Position numbers and translations under genes: made by a program. From assembly GCF_040807025.1 (NCBI RefSeq), contig NC_090968.1, forward strand, positions 4,143,906 through 4,207,905: DNA of 64,000 nt. Reading direction: 5' to 3'. Source of the DNA: Struthio camelus (taxonomy: Eukaryota > Chordata > Aves > Struthioniformes > Struthionidae). The notes under the pieces were generated by a model, which ran no database searches, was not told the DNA's origin, and worked only from the letters and a program-made list of their open reading frames with translations. Below, piece after piece: positions 36,396 through 49,379 of this stretch. Position 1 is the first letter of the stretch. Each line of letters begins with the position of its first letter.

Positions 36396-37367
36396 AACAC
36401 ACTCTGCTAAAGACAGCCTAAAGCTATCTTTCAGGCACTTGCCTTTGAATGCAAGCATTAATGAGCACTGTTAGCTCCACTACAACGCTGTACAAGCATA
36501 GCTTTGCAGAGAAGATTCAAAACTTGCAGGGTTTTGGATTACACCCCCTCTGTTGCTGTGGCTTGTTCATAACATGGGTATTTAAAAAATAAACTTCTTA
36601 TAAATAAAAGGACCATTTAACATCCATGTGACAAGTTACAGCTAAACCCAAAGTGCATAAATGCCAGAGGGTTTTTTTTTTTTTTTCAGTTTATAAAACC
36701 TTGTTTCTAAGTTTATATAAAACATCTTGCTGGGTTTTTTTTCTACTAAAAGAACTCTAGGACCCAATCCAAAGACCACTGAAGTGGATGGAAATACTCT
36801 CATTGATTTAAGTAAGCTTGGATCAGCTCTGTTTTTAATATGGAATGGCTGGATGGGGAAGAGATTTCTCCAGTACAGGATGAGGAAATCTTGCCCTCTG
36901 GTGGATGTTGCTCATGATAGAAATAAACTACCAGGAATAACTGGCTTAGAAAAGAAACATCAGCCAATCTCACTGTGCTAGGAAGGGTGACGTCTCCAGT
37001 AACAGATAATGAAGGCCTGGCTGTTAACATCAGAGTAAGCTAGCCCCACAGGAATGGAAAGGGCAAAAACTGCTCTCTATTTTTTCCCTCTAATGTTTCC
37101 AGATTTTGATCTGTTCAGCTGCACAAAGTGGGGTTTGGGGTAGGATTCTTCAGAGCTGCGCTAATGAGTTCTCCGTTGTCCATTAGATCAGTGGGCACTG
37201 GCTGATAAAACTCAGCACCATCCACACACATGCATTTAACAAAGAATATTTGCTAATAAACCGTAAAGCCAGTTCCCCCAAAGACCATAGGGCCTGCGTT
37301 GCAATTGGGTTCCTCCCACTGAATCACTGGGATTTGGTCACTGCCACTCTTAAGGGTTTGCTAGTAT

Positions 37368-37391
37368 CCTTAACCCTTGTCAGGGTTAAGG
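37368..37391. repeat. perfect inverted repeat (10-bp arms, 4-nt loop)
   Basis: CCTTAACCCT at 37368-37377 and AGGGTTAAGG at 37382-37391 flank TGTC. Function unknown. Confidence 0.9.
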
Positions 37392-37667
37392 GAACTGCTC
37401 TGCTCAGTGGTTTTTTTTCATTTTGGTGAAAGGCAGAGCAGTTTGGTCATGAAGGACATGGTCTTTGTTGCTGAAATCAACACTAGACGATGAGAAGAGT
37501 TAAATAAATGAATCTGAGCTGAAAAATTCTTAGCCCAAGTTTTTTTTTTTTTTTTTACTTCTGAGAATCTGACTCATGGCTTCATCACAGGAATAAACCT
37601 AAGCATATGTAGCATTGCATAATTATATTGTTTCAATGTGACAGCTTTCATTAGGATAACTGCAAGC

Positions 37668-37735
37668 TCTTTACCATGGTGGTCAGAGTCATATTTCTAT
37701 TTTACAGGGGGTAAACTGAGGCACATAAGAAAGGA
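37668..37735 (+). repeat. MIR-like ancient repeat fragment
   Basis: The phrase ATTTTACAGGGGGTAAACTG followed by AGGCACA matches the 'cccattttacagatggggaaactgaggca' segment typical of old amniote MIR/L2 repeats. Confidence 0.6.
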
Positions 37736-40269
37736 ATCCACCCTCCACCAGCCAGTCCAGAAACAGACATAATCATAGCATGCAATTTCAAACATCTTCA
37801 GTGTGGGCATCCCCAGCTGAGTAGGTGAGTAGAGTCTCTTGCTAGTCCATAGAGGGACAGAAGCACTCTTAGGGCATGCTGCAGGTCATCCTAAGAGAGA
37901 AAGCTTTTCCCTTTGCCTGTCCCTGAGGGAAAAGGCTTTAAATGATGGCTGACCATAGAGAATGAAAAATCAGCACTAAGGTTGTATATGAGCTCCAAGT
38001 AGTGTCTTTCTGGGCTCTGTTTTCCTTATTCTTTCTATTGAGGTAAGAAGAGGCTGTTTGTACAATAAAGTAAATGACAAAATATAGTCTTTCTCTCCTA
38101 CAAATTGAACTTAAAGTGGCTCTACGGGTACTTAAAAAACAGTGCATGCAAAGCAATGCACAATAAAGAAATGGTCCAAAGTGGCTGTGATGTGGAATGA
38201 ACTAAAAGGCACTTCCTGTAATAACTACAAGAGGTACCTCTGCCATGGCACATGGTTTCCCCTCCTGAATTTGTAGCCACGTCCTGGCATGTTTCTAAAA
38301 GCACCTACACTGATGCTAATAATAGCTCACCTCCCATTTCGATCCAGTCCTCAGGAAGGCAGAATGTTCCCATCTGTACCACCCTCTGCTTCATCTTTCC
38401 GCCTGTGGGGCTGCCAGGCTGCGAGGAGCACGTACTCCCTTGCCTGGCTGAGTCATTACTGTCCACCAAAGCACGTAATGCTCCAGGTGCCAACGTGGAG
38501 ATGAGTGAAATCTGGAGGAGGGAAAGTGATGATTTTAGCAGGGAAAAGATGCATAATTATTCATAGGGATGTCTCTCTCTGCACTGTCTAACTGAAAAAA
38601 CAAACTGTTCAGAATTATTTTCAGCTGATTTGTTCTAGTTGAAGTTCCCAGCACAACTGTTTAGCCAGAGCCAGGGAAGGGGCGGGGGGGAGATGCTATA
38701 AGCCAGATTCTGATCTCAGTTACCAGCCTATGAAGCTCACTCTTAACTCTTTCCATGGCAAGGATGATTTGTACCTCATAACCTCAGATGCAAACCCAGC
38801 GTGGATATGCAGGAACACTGGCAAAACTCTAACAGTCAAAACAGTAAAACTGGGATCAGAATTTGATACAACTCCAGACTAGCTCTGCTAAAATAAAATA
38901 GAAAGATTAATACAGATTAAATAGACTGGAACATATGCTTTTTGGGCCAAGGCTTGTTAAAATACAAAACCTTTCACATCTAAGCAGTCGGGCAAATATA
39001 TAGACTACAAAAACCTGTGCTGGTGTAGTGAAGTGACGGTTAGCAAATGACTCAATGACAACCCAAGGACTGAGAATCCTTACATGGGGAGCGCATCAGC
39101 TGCTAGGCAGCACGGTCAGGAGAAGGCTTGCTGCAATGTGCCCAGCTCTGGTTCTTTTACCAGTATTGCGTTCACATTAAAAAAGGGGAAAATAAGCCTG
39201 CTTTGGGTTCGCAGTTGGGGTGCTTCCTGTAATATTGATTCTAACACTTCAGGGAGCAGTGAAGTGATATGTCCTGTCTTGCAAACATAAAAATAATCTA
39301 GAGTCAAACCTGGTGCTTTCTCTGAACACCTGATGGATGCAGCTTAGGACGCCCTATTAAGGGTCAGTTCCCCTGGGACTGAACCCTGAGCACAGGGTCA
39401 ACATTATCAGTCCACAAGGGTTAGAGCTGTGCACTGGCAAGTGGCGGGTCACAATCAAGTTTATGCTTATAATTAGTCTTCAAGAATGGTTTCCTGCACA
39501 GATGCTTTTACAGCCCCAGGATCTAGTCTTGACAGGGTTGTCTCTTTGAAGACACTGATGCTCTCTCTTCTCAACCTACTGTCTTCACTGAGTGGTAAAG
39601 AAGCTCAGTACTTCCACGATATCATTCACACTAACCTGAATTAGCCCTGTGGGAGCCATGGTTGCGCTGTAGTGGCTAGGGCAAGGCATAACCCATTATC
39701 TGCAAATTCACAGGGTTGGACCTTTAGTTCACGTGTTGATCCAGATGGCGCTGAGCTCAAACCCTGCTCCAGATGCATGCGAGGCAATAAAATGACGAGG
39801 AAGGAAGCTGGGCCGTCCTCCAGCAATAGCACCCCTGACCTCGGGAGGCTGTGCACTGCTAGAGGGTGGTAATGATAGCAAAACACTGGTGCTATCAAAC
39901 AGCTTTCAAACAGAGGGAGTTGACTTGTGCTGACACCAGGCAGATAACTTAATATTTACATAGAATTTCAACAGTAAAAGCACGTTGTTATGCCTTAAAA
40001 GCTTTTGGAGGATGAGATCCAAGATGGCACAGCAAAGCCATGGAATGGCTCCAAGTTCTATTTCTTTGCAGTAAATTTGTCAAAACGAAGTGTTGACTCT
40101 GTAAATCGCTGAGTGAGCAGATGTTGCCCCATTCACAATGCCAAAGCTCCCAGTAGCCCTCCTGCCTCAGCCTGCTGATTGTAACTTCAACCTGGAGGTT
40201 CAGTGAGGTGCCAGGAGTGAGGCCAAGGCTCCAGGGTTAAGCTAAGGAGCTGGTCCTAAATGCAGTAGT

Positions 40270-40425
40270 AGCCACTTTGCCCGTACTCTGCAGTCCAGAC
40301 CTGGACTGGGATCAGCAGATTGACTCATCTCCCGGTTCTGCCACAGGATTCCTGCATAACCTTAGATGACTCACTTCATCTCTCTGGGCCTCTCTTCTCC
40401 AACTTTAAAATGGAGAGGGTTGTGC
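40270..40425 (+). repeat. MIR/CORE-SINE copy
   Basis: The order is diagnostic: CCCGGTTCTGCCACAGGATT, then CTGCATAACCTTAGATGACTC, then ACTTCATCTCTCTGGGCCTC, then TTTAAAATGGAGAGG. This is the classic core of MIR/CORE-SINEs shared across amniotes. The copy is diverged, consistent with an old insertion. Confidence 0.8.
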
Positions 40426-41549
40426 GCATTAATATGCCTCCTTTATCTGTCTTTTGTATTAATGCTCCACACGGTAGTGTTTGCCTCTGACAATGCAGAG
40501 CCCCAGTTTTGGCTGGATGTGCCTGTACTGCCACTGTGTCATAGTCATAACAACATAAATTTATAATAACTAAGTTGTGCTTATTTTCCTATACCTACTG
40601 CAGGAGCCCCTTTCTTTATTCAATTGTTTGAAGCCAGAGGCAGTTACACAAAATCTGCGCTAGAAGATGATGTATGACAGACCTTTGAAATCTGCTATTG
40701 AGCTGCTATTGTTCTTGCAAATGTGTTTTCAGACTTACAGAGACAAAAAAATACTAAAGTGTTTTAATCAGCGGCTAAACCATGGGAGGCAGCACAGCAG
40801 CAAGGGAGGCAGAAAACCCAGTCTCCTTACCTGGCCCTGCCAGGGAGAGGGTTGGTCAGGTCCAGGGCAAAGCACCACTCTGCCCTTGTGTTTGCCACTG
40901 CTGCAGGTAGTTAAATTGCAAGTTCCTCATGGCAGGGACTCTTTTGTAACATATGTTTCATGCTAGACAAATAAGACAGGGAGTCTCATTCTAAACTGCT
41001 ACTGTCAGAGTAACTAAACCCTCAGGCTTTTCAGTACCGGCACCCTTTCTCTCTCCAAAAAACTGAGCAGGTATAATGCACCCTTCCCCTTCTCCGTACT
41101 GCTTACTGATCAGCTGTGTTTGTCCCCTGGCTTTTCTTCTCTCCCCATCCCTCTGCACTTGAATTTTAATCAGAAGCAGCAGCTGAACAGAAGGTGCCAT
41201 TTCCATAGCTACGGAAGAGGCCTCGACAGTGAGAGGTGATGGAGAGGCTTTTACCCAGATGCAGCCATCATTAACATTCACCATAATAACCTCGCCTGCA
41301 AGCACAGCCCTACTATGGCAATAAGGCGCTTGGGCTGTAAATCCTTGGCCAGGCTCCTCTTTCATCACAGAGAACAAAACCTTTCGGGTGAGATTTTTAA
41401 TCCGCCAGTTAATCACTTTTATATGTGGCATCATTTACACATAAGCAGAGACCACTTTAAACCACGCGTGGCTACTCCAGTGGTCACCTTGCCTGAGGCG
41501 CATGTGGACAGTAACTGCCCTGTCTGAGGTATTATGCATACACAAATGC

Positions 41550-41592
41550 ACGCACGCGCGCACACACACACACACGCACACACACACACACA
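41550..41592. repeat. (CA)n microsatellite with CG interruptions
   Basis: CA dinucleotide tract with a CGCACGCGCG start and one CG interruption. Confidence 0.95.
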
Positions 41593-44500
41593 GCATCTGC
41601 TGTCTGCATATTACTCCTCCCACTGGACTGTTTTATGCCTTTAGAGACAACACAGTTTAGCAAAGACAGTTTCTCTGTACTTCTGGCTGTGCCACTGAGT
41701 TATTTTGGGTAGGACCTTTCCCCTCCATTGTCTCTATTTAGCTTGTGTTTTCCCTGTCTTAAACCTTCTGTCTCTCCTCAAAAGCACAGCCTAAGGCAGA
41801 AATTTTTCCTCCCTGCAGGAGCCTCACCAAACCAACACATTGTTCAGGGGGTAAAAACCCTTGTCATGCCATGGGTTGTCTCTGTGCAGCGTGACTCAGG
41901 CCCGTTATGGTTTCATTTCAGGTATAAATCCCAGGCAGTGGCTGAACTGAGAGGCTGTGTGGGGTGCGCAGCATGCTTTGGTACATGTATTACAAGGGGA
42001 TCAGTTTTGCCATTAGGTTGGGGATCTCTTTCCAGCACTGGTTTGTGCCTGTTACAGCGGAAACCTCCCCTACAGAGACCCAGCGTTTGGCCTGCTGTGT
42101 CCTTTTAGCAACTTCTATCCTAGCTTCCCTCACAGGAGTGCAAGGCAACAAACTGGATGAATAAAACTGAATTTGAACGTGAGGGAGGGAATGCTGGTTG
42201 GGGAAAATAACCCCTTGAGTAATTTATGAGGCACATTTATAGCTGTTATTTATAGACCTCTATGGGGGATTCATATTGTTCTCCACCATCTGACATTATT
42301 TGGCAGTTAGTGGTGCCTATAAAAAAAAAAAAAAACCCGAACATTTTTGATTAATAATCTTGAAAGCTCAGGCTGTCAGCAAGTCCTCAGAAAGACTGTC
42401 CCTGCTCTCCTCTAATAAATAACTTATGGCTTAAAGGTACAAGGGCTTGATTAAAACTCTCATCACAGTAAATCAATGGTAGCTCAAGGAAGAGAGGTCC
42501 TTTCCCTTCCCCCATTCAGATCAAGTTTACCTGCTTATGCTTTTCTGGCATTTGATTTTGCACGCATGCAAAAATACTAAATCAATGGCATCAATAAAGT
42601 GCTCACCAGGGGTCCTTAGTTTTTCCACAGCAAGCTGGAAAGCAAAATTTTTTAAGCATGTGCCTTCAATGTTATTTTTGGAGAGATTAATGAATTCAGG
42701 TGCAGTAAAAATAGTCTACTGCAAACAAATTCCTTCTTAGCATACTGGAAGGATAAAGAATGTCATCTGCATAAGCACAGCCTATATGATACCACTAACT
42801 AGGCAAAGCAATTGCACCACTGCTGTGGCTCTTTGGGGTAGTGTTTTGTCTCAAATGACCTTGCCTGTTAGGAGCTGTTAATCCCAGAACTTGCCTTGCC
42901 TGAGGCAGGAGACACATCTGGAGAAGAGCACAAGAAACCTTCCAACCCCAGTTACTGCTCTACGTGGGAACAACGTGTGCATCTAATTATAGGAGAGAGG
43001 TCAGTAGGGGGCTGGAAAGCAAATGATGATTCTTCGAAGTCTTTGGCCTGCAGAGTGAGGAAAAGCTCATTTCCTTGCCTACTCTGATATCCTATGGTTA
43101 TTTCGCAGCGTTTCTTAAAATATAAAATCTCCTGAGAATTCAATCCAACTGCCAAGTCCTGGTTCGTGGTGGAGCCCTCCTTAGCCTCTCTGGAGTCTTT
43201 TCCAGCATTCAGCAGTGTGGCTGCTGCTAGCTTGCTAGAGGAAAGGCTAAAATGCAACTGACTTAAAGCAAAAATGCAGGATGGTAGTTCATTACCATGT
43301 TGGCCCAGAGGCTGGGAAAGCTTCATCTCCATCACCAGACAAACTTTAGAGAGAGTAGGAGAGCAAAGGGGAGCAAATGACAGGATCTCCTGCAGAGCCC
43401 TGGTCAATCCACAGACATTTTGGGTCTCAGCCTCGAAATGTCCAGCTGGGCTGAGTCCTCTTGGGACTTCATGTTTCTCTTTGACCAAAGAGTAATATGA
43501 AACGGCCCAGAAAGGAAAGCCACATTTAATCTCATGATGCTCCTGCTCTTTACCATATCACCCAAGGCAAGCCATTCCTGGGAATTGTCTAACATTTGAG
43601 CCAAAAATCTGAATGGAGCTGATGAGCTCTGTGACATTTGAATGTCATCTAGCCTTGATCCAGTCCCCAGTTTGTGTTTGAGTTGGCAACTGGCTTCCCC
43701 TCCCTGTCCCAGAAAGGCAACACTCCGCCAAGGTGACAGCCACTTCTAAATGTCGCTACCTCTCCCATGCCAGGCTTTTCTTTGTTCTGTAGAATGAAAA
43801 AGCTACAAGTAGGTGCATAAATAAAACAGTGTTTTTCTGCTTAGTTGATGCTGTTAAGGGAGAGAAATGCAGTCATTTTCATGACATTTTGATCATCTTG
43901 TGATGAAAGTCTTGCTAGAATCTATAGGAAAAGCCACTGGGGTGAATCTGACAGGGCTCTCTAGAAGAAGCTAATAAAAATATTATAGCTTTGCTGTAGA
44001 ATTTTGTGTGTGAATTTGAATATGCACTGAGAAACAGATGATTCCCTGTCACACTTACAGCGATTTCTAATAGAAAAGCCCAGACTATTTCAGCTGCGTA
44101 TGAACCAGAACCTAAAATGCATCTACCTAATCCAGGACAAAAAAAAAAGATGGCAGTTTTTTGGTGTTGAAAAGCACACTATCAATGCAAAATCCTGTGC
44201 CCTTTATGTTTAAGTAGGTCCATATCTGTTTGTGGAAGAAGTAATGTGAATAAGAGGGGGAAATAGGCTCAAGAAATTCAGAGAAATGCAGTTTAAACAT
44301 GCATATCTGGTGCCCTCTTGTGGAAAAATGCCATGCTCCGCTTTGGAGGGAAAAAGCAACTATTCAATGGTTCTAATGAACAGAAAATTTTGTCTCTGGG
44401 GTAGGGCTTTTCTTTTTTGCCACGTGTTTGGACTCAGAACATAGATAGAAAATAGAGTTTAGGTAGCCATTTAGTTAATCATTTTTCTGAAAAACTAACT

Positions 44501-46105
44501 TGAAATTTGCTGGCCTAGCAGCTGCTGCAGTTTTATACATTATTTGGGTAGCTGTAACAATCGCTCCTCATTACTGTATCACCTAGCTGTTGGCGAACAA
44601 CAGGTTGTGTTGGAGTATATTCTGGTTGCTCCTGGGTATTTTAGGGAGACTGGGGGAGGAAGAGATGTGGCTATCAGAAGCAGAAATGATAGTGGAGTCT
44701 AAGTGTGTGAGCTGCAATAAAGTTTCTAAATACCTGTTTTTATGAATTTTGAATGAAATAAAAGCAAAAAATGGATAGTAATCATCATGTTTTGGACCTG
44801 AAATTCGGTGGTTGTTAGGGTTTTTTTTTTTTTTTAATTCCCATCAGAAGATGAAAGCAATTTAAACAATCATTTCACATCCCTTCAGAAAGTAAAATAA
44901 GCTGCTGACAAAATTGTTTAGTTAACAGTGAGCTGCAATTTACTCTATTTACTCTTGCATTTGCACTACTTTACATCTTAGGAATGCTTTGAATGAAAGA
45001 CATTAAATGTAAATGCCCTCAAATACCAACCAAAGCATGAAATTTTTGTCACCTCTACCTTATAATCCTAACAATCCAAACACCATTCGTCAAATGTTAT
45101 GACTGTTCCACTCATAGCTTACGTGGGACAAATGAGCAATTTAAAATCTTTTTTTTTTAACTAATGATTACTGTTTAAAATACACTTAGGGGGAGCAAAT
45201 GTTGGCCCTGACCGCAACCAGGTTGCAGCAGGCACAACATATTTGCAAGCGTATGACAAGGCTCTGTTGCAACTTAAAAAAAGGACTACTGCAAAAAGAG
45301 ATTCTGTGTTTTTTCTATGCCCTTACACATACCAGCAACAGGCAGCCATATCTATAGCTAAAATCTGAAAAACGTAGCCTCATTGGAGTCAGATTTTTCC
45401 AGTTTTAGATAGTCCTGTATATTAACACAGTGTTTCATCAATTCTGGCTAGCATGACTGTAACTCAGCGTGATACCTAGCGAGGTGACGGTCAGCAAGGA
45501 GAAGGCGTTGCAGCTTTCATCAGCACACGTTAGCTGGCTACACTTATAAATGTTCAGCGTGACTTTGGTTGCAGATCTATTGCTCTCCTCACACAGGGGG
45601 GTGTGCTGCGTCTCTGCAGCAGGACCTGGTGGGATAGGGAGTAGAAGAAAGGGTTAAAAGAATAATACACTCAAGTCCATAAGGATAACTCCACAGTTAG
45701 TCACAACTACTAGAGTAAGCAGAGGGTAGCTTCTCTGGCTTGTATTATCTGGGAGAAAGAACAGATCATCTCGTCTAATTGTAGAGCAATCATTTGGCAA
45801 AGTTTGCAGTTTCACAAGGAGAAAGAGGAATAGGCGGAGTAATAGCAAAGAGGGAGATGATTCTCTTGAAGCTTTTAGCCAGAAGCTAGCTCTTGGAAAG
45901 AGATGGTGGGACAGTTTACTGCTGAACAGAATCACTGTTTTGATTGTTTTCAAGAAAGAAAATGGTTTTGCTTTCTCTGCGTTTTGGGTTTTTTTCTTTT
46001 TCAGGGAAACTATTTCTGCTACTGGTAAAAAGAGCACAGAGCAAAATTCTGCATGTTTTCCAGGTCAGAGAGGAAAATTCAGGGGGGTTTTTTGGACTTT
46101 TATTT

Positions 46106-46252
46106 TTCACTATTTTCTCAAAGAGAAAATATTCACTATTTTCTCTTTTCACTATTTTCTCTTTTCACTACTATCTATTCACTATTTTCTCTTTTCACTA
46201 TTTTCTCTTTTTTCACTATTCACTCATAGAGAATATATTCACTATTTTTCTC
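46106..46252. repeat. CACTATTTTCTCTTTT minisatellite
   Basis: Seven or more imperfect tandem copies of a unit of about 16 bp reading TTCACTATTTTCTCTT, with two copies bearing an inserted CAAAGAGAAAATA-type segment that is complementary to part of the unit. Open frames through it are repeat artefacts. Confidence 0.9.
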
Positions 46253-47130
46253 AAAGAGTGGGACAAATAATATTATAAACCAAACAGTGGTTCACACTTT
46301 CCCTTATTCTCCGTCCACCAGTAGCTTCTTATGTAGGGAACTACTTCACAAAGCCAAAACGAACGAACAAACAAAAAAACTGCTAAAAAACCTGCTAGCC
46401 ATTTAGGAAGGCTAGGACAGAAACAAAACCATTTCAGAGGAAAGAAAGCTCTGCCATTTCTTCAAATCTACCTTGCCTCTGTTTTTGGACGTTATGCTTT
46501 TGTGAAGAAAAGTCAAAACCTCCTTAAAAATGACTTTTTTTCCTGCAACGAGATCAACCCTGTACTTGTTCTACATTTATTACATCCTACATCGTTTTTA
46601 ACACGTGGCCAAGAGAGCTGACAACTTTGATTTTGTATGTCTTGCTGCCATCTAATGATAGTGAGCTAAGCCTTCACCTTTTGTGTTAAAGGGAGAAATA
46701 TAGTTTTGAAGCTATAGCCTGTATCAGCACCGAGCAAGCAGCTGAAAGTATTAAGTGCTTGAATTATTAAAAAGAAAAGTCATAAAAATCTTATGAATTC
46801 AAAATAAGTTAATTCATATTAATTAATAGGATTTCAGTCCTGCATAAGCTGTCTAGAGCCATACGTAGTACCTTAGTTAGGGGCACGAAACTGAGATTGT
46901 TGGTACAAGGCAGCTGATGGGCAAAAGGAAGGCCAGGAGCTGTGTGACACCATGTTCTCAGCCCACGTGAATGCACCCATCATGACAGTCCACAATAAGG
47001 GTTACCCAAGAGTTCCCGGGGTGTTTTTGCCAAAGAGGAGCCTTGGGGACCTGTGCAATCACAGACTTTCTCAAATTCCTGTGGTGGGAGGTACTGACCT
47101 GTAGAAACTCTGCTTTTAGCCTTCTGGGAA

Positions 47131-47180
47131 TGCAAAACTGCATGGGTTAACCTTGACTGCTGCAAAACTGCTTGGGTTAA
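47131..47180. repeat. two-copy direct repeat, 30-bp period
   Basis: TGCAAAACTGCATGGGTTAA at 47131-47150 recurs at 47161-47180 with one mismatch. Confidence 0.9.
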
Positions 47181-49379
47181 ACAGCAGCATATGTATGTGC
47201 TTCTATGTAGATATATCGAGTATAGCTATAAACGAACCCTACGTCACAGAAGCTTTGGTTTTGAAAATCCTGTCTTTGGTCTTGACACATATTGAAGGAG
47301 GACAGCGAAGGACTAGGGACAACTATTGCTCCCAACCACCCTCACACTATGCGACAAATGAAGCCACAGTGTCCTCAGGCGTGCTTACCTGCCTCTCCTC
47401 CTCACCCGCTTCCAGCTACTGTTCCAGGTGCCTTTGTCTTCTACTTTTTCTCCTGCTTTTAGCCACTAATTCTGTACCAATTCTAAGCTCTAGATCTATA
47501 TTGGGTCTTATATGCACAGTCACAGACCAGTCAATGGGAGGCCTGCAGAAAACCAAATCAGCACATACCTAATAAGCCATGAGCTGGATCTCAATGGTGC
47601 CAGCATAAAGGATTAGCTGGATTACTGGGTTGACAAAATATGGCTATTGCTCTGCTCTTCTGTAGCAGCAAACCAGCATTGCCCCACTGACCTGAATATC
47701 CTTCCGAGATTTCTCACTGGCATGGTTCCTCAGTATGTTAGGTTTAGATCTGGCTGTTCATTGCTTCTTCCTGACCTCAAAAACTTCTATATGCTTCAGT
47801 AGATTTTTTATTTTGTTGTTGCTGCTCTTGCACTCCCTAAGGCCTGCTCCAGCATGAGCTAGGTTCACGGGGTCCCTGGAATGGATTCCCTGGAGAAAAG
47901 GCTTCTTTCTTCCAATTTAGTGGCTAGAGGAAGAAATAATGATAGAATAACAACAAATGGAAGCTCCGCAGATGTGCGTTAACTAAATACCAGTGCTTTA
48001 GGCTGACTGTATCTTCCACCATGATATTATCATAGGGGGGACAAGCTAATACATCTTATATATAGCTACCCACCAGTCCTGCTCTGTAATATTTAACTGC
48101 GTACATGCTAATATCTAATCTAAGCCTCCAGTAGCCAGATAACTGCACGTCTTTGGTGGCACAGCCAGAATCCACAGCCTAATCAAAAGTCTTCTGTCAG
48201 TGCATGACTATTGCCTCATGTTTCTCAATAAATATCAGTTAAAGGTTGACCCGCCTGTTGGCTGGCTGATAGGTGTCCTTCACCACTAATTTGGCAAAAT
48301 TGGGCAAAATGGTGACTCCATTAATGTTGATAGCTCAAAGTATAACCCTTGAGCTCAGCCGGTTTTGGCTATTCCATTGCGCTCCATGAACACAGTTACC
48401 GCACTATTACACTAAACATGCTATCTTCTAGTGAAGACTTAATTCACAGTCCCATCTTCTCAATGAAAAATTGAAAAGCTGCTCTCCCTTTCCAAACAGA
48501 CAAAAGAGAAATCCTGTTAAAACTTCCCATAGGATGGGGGCAACAGGTTTAAAGCTGTGTGGAGAAAGCTAATTGCATTTCACAGAGGATTTAAACTTTT
48601 GGTATTGTTCAGATTAGGAACAAGAACTAAACATCACTGCAAAGTCAGTTGCAGAATCCAGCTGTGCTCAGATATGGGGGACGGCCACCGAGTGGGTTGT
48701 CCTTGTGGATGTATGGATGCAGCAGTCGAAGGCCTGAGGGGCTGACAGCCTTGGCTGGTTCGGAGACCTTGCAGGGATCTGGTGTGATTTCAATCACAGC
48801 ATCGCTGCTATGCAGGAAAACCCAACCACTTCCACTAAAAGTTTCACTGGAACGTTTCCAGCCAGCTCGAACACTCCCCATTCAGTTATCTGTGTGTGGT
48901 TTCTATTTAAGGCTGTACTTTCTCTCCCCTCCCCCATCTCTGTTAGGAAGGTCCAAGTAGTAACACATTGGAGAGCTGAGGACTCCAATTATTATGCCAA
49001 TAATTTTAGCATCTTCTGCTCGCCTTTCATCAGTGATCCCTACTTAACCACGTAATGTGGAGCCGGGAGTTTTCAGACAAATGTCTCTGCTTTGCCAGAT
49101 ACTGCCTTAAACAGATAACTGCCCCGAGGAGGCTTGCTCTCCCTTTCCTCCAAAGGAAATCACATTGCGGACCGCTGATTGCTCTTTACTATCACTAGAA
49201 CTGTGAGGCCTTACCTTCAGCTCTGCTACCGTATATCTGACTCGTATGTATGATTATCATCAGTCTACATTAGGCACTGATTTCAGAGCCCAGTCAACTT
49301 TTATGTGCTGAAGGCACCTGCCAAGGTATGCAGTTACATAGAACACATATCGCCTTGAGACACAGATGCACCTAGTGAA

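Larger units (their letters stand above)
29451..49379. other. intergenic between CpG island and DPYSL2
   Basis: About 20 kb in which I recognise no gene. It holds microsatellites, old SINE fragments and scattered open frames that match no known family. The longest is 178 codons on minus at 42952-43488; others are at 40991-41434 (-), 30741-31178 (+) and 47153-47572 (+). Base composition on the two strands is balanced in the lines I sampled from 30-35 kb. Confidence 0.65.

Noticed and set aside
42952..43488. 178-codon minus-strand open frame, the longest outside known genes
   Set aside because: No recognisable domain, no CpG island or promoter motifs nearby, and within the range of chance for 64 kb. 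A protein search would settle it.
45940..46278. Overlapping plus-strand open frames of 108-112 codons
   Set aside because: They run through the tandem minisatellite and are repeat artefacts.
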